Shown piece after piece: positions 6,601 to 10,516 of a stretch of DNA of 10,516 nucleotides. The stretch is from JBBRLG01 sp038231495 (GTDB lineage Bacteria > Planctomycetota > Planctomycetia > Gemmatales > Gemmataceae), in NCBI GenBank assembly GCA_038231495.1, contig JBBRLG010000245.1, positions 1 to 10,516 on the forward strand, written 5' to 3'. The position numbers and the translations under genes were made by a program. Every line of letters starts with the position of its first letter. Positions within the stretch are counted from its first letter, which is position 1. The notes under the pieces were generated by a model, which was not told where the DNA came from, ran no database searches, and worked only from the letters and a program-made list of their open reading frames with translations.

Positions 6601-6917
6601 TCAAGTCCGAAGTCGGCTTGAACAAAGTCAGCTGGGACATGCTGCGAACGGCCCCGGTGCGGCCGCCGGTCGCGGGGGAGCCGCCGCCGCGGCGTCGGCC
6701 GCAGTTTTTGAGCGACTCGTTCCTGATGGCCGCCGGCCCGTCGCTGCTGGTGGTGCCGCTGGGCCGGCGTCCCGGCGGGCCGAACATGGCGTACGTGCCG
6801 CCGGGCATGTACCGCGTGGTGCTGACGGTGGACGGCAAGGAGTACGCCCAGGGCATCCGCATCGAGGGCGACCCGACCCAGCAGCCGCTCAATTTGTTTA
6901 ACGACGAGGATAATTGA
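3648..6917 (+). CDS. Secreted VPS10/sortilin-like Asp-box propeller protein with internal PDZ domain
   Basis: A 1089-residue exported protein. Residues 1-33 form a signal peptide ending APA before EDK. A short coiled coil (about 34-62) and a Pro-rich linker follow. Asp-box (BNR) repeats mark the beta-propeller: KSTDGGKTW (171), KTTDGGKNW (223), KTTDGGKNF (298), KSTDAGETW (487), RSIDGGKTF (530), VTRDGGVKW (760) and VTEDFGDTW (814), closing with THGRSVWILD near 900. A PDZ-like domain (about 350-431: YLGV, GVRVTEVAKDGPAEKA, VGDVIKAMD) sits between propeller blades and is followed by a Gly/Pro-rich linker. The C-terminal part (about 940-1080) resembles FlgD/FN3-like Ig folds (VSLKVMDYTG, GMYRVVLTVDGKEYAQG). 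Relatives are often annotated as glycosyl hydrolases, but Asp-boxes alone do not prove sialidase activity. Start: GTG at 3648 with GAGGTG at 3636-3641. The substrate is unknown; binding of exported proteins or peptides is possible. Confidence 0.88.
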   Translation: MKLRKLIAPRYWAGSLLSLGLLLLLALPTPAPAEDKTRDQQIAEIEKQIAELAKKVNDLKTQPGVQPPAEAPTDWVKALHWRCVGPASMGGRITAISAFEADPTTFWIATASGGLLKTVNNGTTFEHQFDHEATVSIGDVCVAPSNKDVVWVGTGENNPRNSVSYGDGVYKSTDGGKTWQNMGLKKSYQIGKILIHPKDPNIVYVGTLGRLYGPSSEDRGLFKTTDGGKNWQRILIVDDKAGVIDLRMHPAEPETLLVAMWERQRDEFDSHSGEPPMPEGYDGYDPIKKWGPGSGIFKTTDGGKNFKKLTNGLPTSPMGRVGLDFYRKEPNTVFAIIDCQNIGMGTAPGQVYLGVTTENVTGGVRVTEVAKDGPAEKAVLKVGDVIKAMDKKDVANTQALTELIQTKKDGDKLTATVQRDKESLEIAVTLGLRPGQGPRTTGPRAGGGAATGGPTSKRPYSFMYGGQRENVQDQQGPNGFEYGGVYKSTDAGETWTRVNSLNPRPMYFSLIRVDPTDDKNLYVGGISMSRSIDGGKTFKDDGGKGVHPDQHALWIDPKDGRHMIVGCDGGFYATYDRMENWDFLNHAAIGQFYHVAVDNKKPYNIYGGLQDNGTWGGPSHTFTGSGPMNEDWISVSGGDGFVCRVDANDPDLIYYETQDGNMARRNLRTGEFGFNRPRDVEGQPAYRFNWNTPFILSNHNSRIFYGAGNHVFRSFKQGTNPQSISPEISRTKRGTATALCESPRNADVLWAGTDDGFLWVTRDGGVKWTNVTAKVGLPGFRCVASIEASKTADGRAYVTFDGHRSNDDEPYVYVTEDFGDTWKSLRANLPTGSTRVLREDIENPNLLYLGTEFAAWASLNRGQSWVKINSNLPTVAVHEYAQPVGAGEIVAATHGRSVWILDVSALRQLTPETFKEDAHLFQPATAVRWRTEPPRGSTYGIGARKYFGENPPPGAAIYYSLAKKPQKVSLKVMDYTGATVRDIDIKSEVGLNKVSWDMLRTAPVRPPVAGEPPPRRRPQFLSDSFLMAAGPSLLVVPLGRRPGGPNMAYVPPGMYRVVLTVDGKEYAQGIRIEGDPTQQPLNLFNDEDN
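3829..3857. repeat. Decayed palindrome inside the propeller gene
   Basis: CTCAGC (3829-3834) pairs with GCTGAG (3852-3857), and GGGGT (3837-3841) pairs with ACCCC (3845-3849), with a CC/CC internal mismatch and a 3-base loop. It is translated in frame as TQPGVQPPAE in the linker between the coiled coil and the propeller. It looks like a once-perfect palindrome in which two Gs became Cs. Pairing is direct; mobile origin is inferred. Confidence 0.45.
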
Positions 6918-6925
6918 AGTCAGGT

Positions 6926-6973
6926 TTTGCCGCTTGCGGCTTTGCGCTCACCCGCGCTCAGCCGCAAGCGGCA
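6926..6973. terminator. CCGCTTGCGG-type hairpin after the propeller gene
   Basis: TGCCGCTTGCGGC (6928-6940) and GCCGCAAGCGGCA (6961-6973) form a perfect 13-bp inverted repeat around a 20-base loop. The element begins 9 bases after the stop codon. Each arm is itself nearly palindromic (GCCGC-TT-GCGGC). Bases 6926-6945 are identical to 9528-9547, just after the MMPL gene. No U-tract follows, so termination is plausible but unproven. The rest of the gap to 7144 holds no gene. Confidence 0.55.
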
Positions 6974-7061
6974 CCGTATCTCACTTTCTACCCGTTCTAC
7001 CCCCCTTCGCGCAGCGCCGTTCAATCGGGCGAAACCTGCACTTTCCCTCTAGCCCCCTTCC

Positions 7062-7090
7062 TTGCCCCGCCGATGAAGGTTGGGTATTTA
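7062..7090 (+). promoter_or_regulatory. Weak candidate promoter of the MMPL gene
   Basis: TTGCCC (7062-7067) and TATTTA (7085-7090) are spaced by 17 bases in the AT-richer part of the gap before the MMPL gene. Both match the consensus only partly (4/6 and 3/6), so confidence is low. Confidence 0.25.
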
Positions 7091-7144
7091 ACCCTCGCGT
7101 AAGCTACCGCGCGCACCCCTCCGGCATCGCGGGAGACGTTCGGC

Positions 7145-9526
7145 ATGTTTAAAGTCCTCGGCCGTTTCGCCGCCGACCACCCGTGGCTGATCTGCCTGGC
7201 CTGGGTACTCGCGGCAATCGGCGTCTCTCTGGTCGCTCCGTCCTGGGACAACCGCGCGATGGACGACGACATCCGCTTTATGCCGGAGCGCTGCGACAGC
7301 GTGCGCGGCTACCGGCTGCTCGAACAGTCGTTCCCACAGGACGTTTTCGCCAGCCGCCTCATCTTCGCCGTCGAGCGGGCCGACCAACCCTTGACCGGCA
7401 CCGACCTGAAACTGGTCGATGCGATGGTCGCCGACCTGAATCAACTGCGCCAGGACGAGCCGAAGCTAAACATCAACCGCATCGCCTCGCGCTGCGACCC
7501 GTACGTCGGCAACCGCTTTATGAGTCCCGACGGTCGTTGCACTCTCATCCAGGTGTCGCTCAACACGCCCTACCTGGCTTTGCAGACGCGCGCCACGGTG
7601 GACCGCGCGGAGCAACGCCTGCGCGAACGGCTCGCCGAGGCCGGCGCGGACGCGCCCGTGCTGTTCACGACGGGCCAGGCCGGCATCGGCCGCGATTTGA
7701 CGAGCGCGGGGGCCGACAGCCTCGACAAGACGACCGTGGCGACCATCATCCTCGTTGTCGTCATCCTGCTGTGCGTGTACCGCTCGCCACTCCTGGCCCT
7801 GGTGCCGCTCGTCAGCATCGCCATCTCGGTGTGGGTGGCGCTCAAACTACTGGCGCTGTGTACGCTCATTCCGGGCTTCTATTTGGTGAACATCAGCCAG
7901 ATTTTCGCCGTTGTCATGCTCTACGGAGCGGGGACGGATTACTGCCTTTTCCTCATCAGCCGTTACCGCGAGGAATTGACGCAGGGCCGCGAGCCGGCCA
8001 AGGCGGTGGCCCGGAGCGTCGGCTCCGTCGGCGGCGCGCTGGCGGCCAGCGCCGGGACCGTGATCTGTGGCCTGGGCATGATGGGCTTGGCCGAATTCGC
8101 CAAGGTGCGCAGCGGCGGCCCGGCCATCGCGATCAGCGTCGCCGTCGCGCTGGTCGCCTCGCTGACGCTGGCCCCGGCCCTATTGCGCCTCCTGGGTAAG
8201 GCGGCGTTCTGGCCGCTCGGCCTGCCCCAGCGCGTCGCCGGACCGAAGCGCGAAACCGGCTGGGCCTGGATCAGCCGCAAAGTGGTCGCCAAGCCCCTGC
8301 TCATCTGGGCGTCGGCGGTGTTCGTCCTGGCACCACTGGCCCTGCTCGGCTTCCAGGTGCGTGCCAACTATCGGGCCACCGGCGAGCTGGCGACGGTCTC
8401 CAGCAGTGTGCAGGGATTGGACGCCATTCAGCGCCACTTCACCGCCGGCGAGGTAGGCCCGCTCACGGTGTTGCTCGAATCGGCGACCGACTGGAACAGC
8501 AAGGAAGGTCAGGAAGTGCTCGGCCACCTGAGCCAGGGGTTCGGCCGGCTGGACAACGTGGCCGAGGTGCGCAGCCTGACGCAGCCACTCGGCAAGCCCC
8601 TCAACGAGCCGCCGCAAGCGGAGGCCGCGTCCGGCAACAAGGCGCCGCCGTTCATGAAGAACTTTCTGTCGAAGGTGGCACAGGGCGTCTCCGACCAGGT
8701 GAAGGCGACGGCCCGCGAGTTCTATTTGGCGAAGTTGCCCGCCGGCGACGGCAAACCGCCGCGCTACGTCGCCCGCCTCGACGTGGTGCTAGACAGCGAC
8801 CCGTTCGACCCGCGCAGCGTGGCAACGCTAGAGTTGCTCCAGGTTTGGCTGCGTGGCGAGTTGCCGCGCTCGACGGTGAATTTCGGCGAAATCCGCACCG
8901 AGTGCTACGGCGTCACGGTCAACGCGAAAGACCTGGCCGAGGTCACGGAGAGCGACCGGTTGCGGATCAACAGCCTGGTCCTTGCCGGCATCTTCCTGAT
9001 CTTGCTGGTGCTGGTACGCAAGCTGTGGCTGGCGGCGTACCTGCTGGTGACGGTGTTGTTCAGCTACTTCGCAACGCTGGGGGCGACGACGCTGTTCGCG
9101 CACTACTGGGCGGGGCGACCGCTGGGCGAGGTGGACTGGCGGGTGCCGTTCTTCCTGTTCACGATCCTGGTGGCGGTGGGCGAGGACTACAACATCCTAC
9201 TCATCTCGCGTGCCCTGCACGAGCGCAAGCGGTTCGGGGCGCGCAAGGGTATGCGTCGCGCCCTGGCGCGGACGGGCGGCACGATTACGTCGTGCGGTCT
9301 CATCATGGCCGGCACGTTCGCGACGCTGATGTTGGCGGGACTGAACACACTGGTGCAAATCGGGTTCGCGCTGGCGTTTGGCGTGTTGCTGGATACGTTC
9401 ATCGTCCGGCCGTTCCTGGTGCCGGCGTTGACGTATTTTGTGTGGAAGAAAGAGGAAGAGGCCGCGGCCACGGCGAACCCGCGGCTGCCGGTGGTGAGGC
9501 GGGAGAGGGTGCGGCAAGCGGTGTGA
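7145..9526 (+). CDS. MMPL/RND-family inner-membrane exporter
   Basis: A 793-residue transporter of the MmpL branch of the RND superfamily, which uses the proton gradient to move lipids or other hydrophobic molecules out of the inner membrane. It has the duplicated RND layout: membrane segment 1 (about 13-33), a first periplasmic domain (34-195), segments 2-6 (about 198-355), segment 7 (about 383-403), a second periplasmic domain (404-610), then segments 8-12 (about 611-767). The paired motifs GAGTDYCLFLISRYREE (D265-Y266) and GEDYNILLISR (D681-Y682) match the two Asp-Tyr pairs of the proton path known from mycobacterial MmpL3. No long C-terminal cytoplasmic domain is present. ATG at 7145 has GGAG at 7131-7134, 10 bases upstream. 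Cargo cannot be told from sequence; hopanoids or other lipids are possible. No adaptor or outer-membrane channel gene lies beside it. Confidence 0.9.
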   Translation: MFKVLGRFAADHPWLICLAWVLAAIGVSLVAPSWDNRAMDDDIRFMPERCDSVRGYRLLEQSFPQDVFASRLIFAVERADQPLTGTDLKLVDAMVADLNQLRQDEPKLNINRIASRCDPYVGNRFMSPDGRCTLIQVSLNTPYLALQTRATVDRAEQRLRERLAEAGADAPVLFTTGQAGIGRDLTSAGADSLDKTTVATIILVVVILLCVYRSPLLALVPLVSIAISVWVALKLLALCTLIPGFYLVNISQIFAVVMLYGAGTDYCLFLISRYREELTQGREPAKAVARSVGSVGGALAASAGTVICGLGMMGLAEFAKVRSGGPAIAISVAVALVASLTLAPALLRLLGKAAFWPLGLPQRVAGPKRETGWAWISRKVVAKPLLIWASAVFVLAPLALLGFQVRANYRATGELATVSSSVQGLDAIQRHFTAGEVGPLTVLLESATDWNSKEGQEVLGHLSQGFGRLDNVAEVRSLTQPLGKPLNEPPQAEAASGNKAPPFMKNFLSKVAQGVSDQVKATAREFYLAKLPAGDGKPPRYVARLDVVLDSDPFDPRSVATLELLQVWLRGELPRSTVNFGEIRTECYGVTVNAKDLAEVTESDRLRINSLVLAGIFLILLVLVRKLWLAAYLLVTVLFSYFATLGATTLFAHYWAGRPLGEVDWRVPFFLFTILVAVGEDYNILLISRALHERKRFGARKGMRRALARTGGTITSCGLIMAGTFATLMLAGLNTLVQIGFALAFGVLLDTFIVRPFLVPALTYFVWKKEEEAAATANPRLPVVRRERVRQAV

Positions 9527-9527
9527 A

Positions 9528-9570
9528 TTTGCCGCTTGCGGCTTTGCAAATCTGCAAAGCCGCTAGCGGC
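9528..9570. terminator. Bidirectional terminator-like hairpin between MMPL gene and rpsT
   Basis: GCCGCTTGCGGCTTTGCA (9531-9548) pairs with TGCAAAGCCGCTAGCGGC (9553-9570) at 17 of 18 positions around a 4-base loop, AATC. It begins right after the MMPL stop (9524-9526) and ends 8 bases from the rpsT stop (9579-9581 on the minus strand), the right place to end both convergent transcripts. The left arm repeats the 20-mer found at 6926-6945. Confidence 0.7.
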
Positions 9571-9578
9571 GGATTCCG

Positions 9579-9863
9579 TCAGGAAGCGGGTGCGGCAGGC
9601 GCGGCAGCCTTCTGGTTGATGATCTTGGCCAACTGGGCCTTCTTGCGCGCGGCCATATTGGGGTGGATGACCTTTTTCGCGGCGGACTTGTCGAGCCGCT
9701 TCGCGGTGAGGTTGTACTCTTTGCGCAGGTCCTCGATCGGCCCGTCCACGGCGGCGAGGAACGTCTTGAGTTGCTTCTTGATGGCCTTTTTCGCCAGCTT
9801 GTTTGCGATGCGACGCTTCTCGTCCTTTCGCATGTGTTTCTTGGCACTTCGCGTATGCGGCAT
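9579..9863 (-). CDS. rpsT: 30S ribosomal protein S20
   Basis: A 94-residue Lys/Arg/Ala-rich protein, close to the usual 85-90 residues. Family hallmarks are seen: SAKKHMRKDEKRRIANK near the N-terminus, KKAIKKQLKTFLAAVDG in the first long helices, and LDKSAAKKVIHPNMAARKKAQLAKIIN in the C-terminal half. It ends in a short Ala/Pro tail. S20 binds 16S rRNA and helps assemble the small subunit. The ATG (9861-9863) is preceded on the minus strand by GAGAGGATC, a good ribosome binding site. It is transcribed alone toward the MMPL gene and shares the hairpin at 9528-9570. S20 genes often stand alone in bacteria, which fits. Confidence 0.97.
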   Translation of the reverse strand: MPHTRSAKKHMRKDEKRRIANKLAKKAIKKQLKTFLAAVDGPIEDLRKEYNLTAKRLDKSAAKKVIHPNMAARKKAQLAKIINQKAAAPAAPAS

Positions 9864-9917
9864 TCGATCCTCTCCCCCGATTCAAAGCGTTGCGCGTTCC
9901 TTATTACGGAAAACGTG

Positions 9918-9946
9918 ATTTTACCCGCCGCCGGCCAGCCCGACAA
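9918..9946 (-). promoter_or_regulatory. Sigma70-type promoter of rpsT
   Basis: Read on the minus strand, TTGTCG (9946-9941) and TAAAAT (9923-9918) are exactly 17 bases apart. Transcription would start near 9911, giving a leader of about 48 bases before the rpsT ATG. The -10 box matches 5 of 6 consensus bases. Confidence 0.6.
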
Positions 9947-9982
9947 GGGGGAGGCCGGCGAAAAGGGTTGACGTCCCAAGGA

Positions 9983-10120
9983 ACCCTTGCCAAACGCATC
10001 CTTGCCACCCACCCTTGCCACGCCGTTGGCAAGGGTCTATCAGCGCGGCTGCCTGCTGCTGACGGTCGCTGCGTGCCAAAATTCCACCCTTGCCAAGTTC
10101 TTGCGCTTTGGCAAGGGTGG
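9983..10120. repeat. Cluster of ACCCTTGCCA inverted repeats
   Basis: The word ACCCTTGCCA occurs forward at 9983-9992, 10011-10020 and 10086-10095, and inverted at 10027-10036 and 10109-10118; a shorter copy, TCCTTGCCA, lies at 9999-10007. Two hairpins result: 10011-10020 with 10027-10036 (10 bp, 6-base loop), and 10084-10096 with 10108-10120 (13 bp perfect, 11-base loop). The layout resembles paired REP-type palindromes. The pairing is direct; the class is inferred. Confidence 0.75.
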
Positions 10121-10283
10121 GTCGGTTTTCCGAGGTTGCGCGGTCAAAGGGGACGCAAGCGGGAGCCCGGATGGGGAAGGGTCGTGCAACCCAAACAGCA
10201 CGATTGGCAGAAGCAACGGGTGCGGAACTTACATGCCGAGGTAATATACCGGCGACCCCGGCGAGAACACGGGAGACGGGTTC

Positions 10284-10312
10284 TTGACGCGGGAGGGAGG
10301 CCGTGATGTAAT
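10284..10312 (+). promoter_or_regulatory. Promoter-like site facing right
   Basis: TTGACG (10284-10289) and TGTAAT (10307-10312) are 17 bases apart, each matching the sigma70 consensus at 5 of 6 positions. Transcription would start near 10319 and run toward the right edge. No clear gene follows in the window, although one forward frame is open from GTG 10392 or ATG 10422 to the end without a ribosome binding site. It could serve a small RNA, a gene outside the window, or be chance. Confidence 0.4.
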
Positions 10313-10349
10313 ATAGAAGTGCGAAAACGCCATAGCGACTCGGCGCGAG

Positions 10350-10375
10350 CCATACCGATACCTGCGCCGGTATGG
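10350..10375. terminator. Hairpin at the end of the possible right-edge gene
   Basis: CCATACCG (10350-10357) pairs perfectly with CGGTATGG (10368-10375) around a 10-base loop. It lies 4 bases beyond the stop codon of the possible minus-strand gene ending at 10380, where a terminator would be expected. There is no T-tract on either side. Confidence 0.35.
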
Positions 10376-10379
10376 ATAA

Positions 10380-10516
10380 TCACCAGTTCGGGTGCGACAC
10401 GAGGTCGTCGATGTAGCTGTAATGCCGTCGGAGGATGGACCTTACTTGCTGTTCTGCCAGGCGTATCCTACCGGGACGTGCGTCGTTGGTAACGACGAGG
10501 TGCGAAGCTCCCGGGA
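10380..10516 (-). CDS. Possible 3' end of an unrecognised gene (partial)
   Basis: On the minus strand an open frame enters from the right edge and gives 44 residues before a TGA at 10382-10380. The sequence is charged and looks protein-like, with stretches such as HLVVTNDARPGRIRLAEQQ and LRRHYSYIDDLVSHPNW at the C-terminus. A hairpin lies just after the stop. I do not recognise the family. Third-position GC is about 31 of 44 codons, visibly lower than in the neighbouring genes, and codons such as ATA and AGG occur. The opposite strand is open in the same register (from GTG 10392), so the coding strand is not certain; the start lies outside the window. Confidence 0.3.
   Translation of the reverse strand, partial: PGASHLVVTNDARPGRIRLAEQQVRSILRRHYSYIDDLVSHPNW

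Larger units (their letters stand above)
9947..10379. other. Intergenic region upstream of rpsT
   Basis: Apart from the ACCCTTGCCA cluster, the 13-mer CAAAGGGGACGCA (10145-10157, shared with 378-390), a forward promoter-like site (10284-10312) and a hairpin (10350-10375), I see nothing. Open frames here are short, change with the repeats and show no recognisable motifs. Confidence 0.5.

Noticed and set aside
7000..7010. CCCCCCTTCGC, half of the palindrome seen in recD2
   Set aside because: Only 11 bases match and the G-run arm is missing; could be chance in C-rich DNA.
9803..10306. Forward open frame of 167 residues over the rpsT upstream region
   Set aside because: It overlaps the rpsT start and promoter and translates the ACCCTTGCCA repeats; no family features.
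10411..10516. Known riboswitch or stable RNA (tmRNA, SRP RNA, RNase P RNA, cobalamin switch) at the right edge
   Set aside because: I found none of their conserved sequence boxes; only short generic hairpins are present.

Overview
The window is GC-rich bacterial chromosomal DNA. The gene content points to a planctomycete, probably close to the Gemmataceae. The pointers are a small secreted lipoprotein with a transthyretin-like fold, a very large secreted Asp-box (VPS10/sortilin-like) propeller that carries a PDZ domain, an MmpL-type exporter, and many short palindromic repeats in a high-GC background. This assignment is inference from family knowledge; no rRNA or other marker apart from ribosomal protein S20 is present.

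Layout. Positions 13-79 hold a long inverted repeat, followed by about 400 bases with no convincing gene. recD2 (476-2695, +) encodes a SF1B 5'-3' DNA helicase. A repeat-rich gap (2696-3041) follows and ends in a good sigma70-type promoter for a small lipoprotein gene (3042-3431, +). Next come the large secreted propeller protein (3648-6917, +) and an MMPL/RND exporter (7145-9526, +). The exporter converges on rpsT (ribosomal protein S20; 9579-9863, -), and a shared hairpin lies between them. rpsT has its own clear promoter. The last 570 bases contain a cluster of inverted repeats, a forward promoter-like site, and the probable 3' end of an unrecognised minus-strand gene that runs off the window.

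How the genes work together. No tight operon is visible: gaps between the forward genes are over 200 bases and most genes have their own candidate promoter or ribosome binding site. The lipoprotein, propeller and MMPL proteins all act at or beyond the inner membrane, but nothing in the sequence ties them into one pathway. recD2 and rpsT are housekeeping genes.

The most striking feature is a set of short palindromic elements. They sit just after stop codons (6926-6973, 9528-9570), in gaps (13-79, 2771-2907, 9983-10120), and inside coding regions, where they are read in frame as low-complexity linkers (1258-1302 in recD2; a decayed one at 3829-3857 in the propeller gene). I did not find a convincing new defence, biosynthetic or mobile system.
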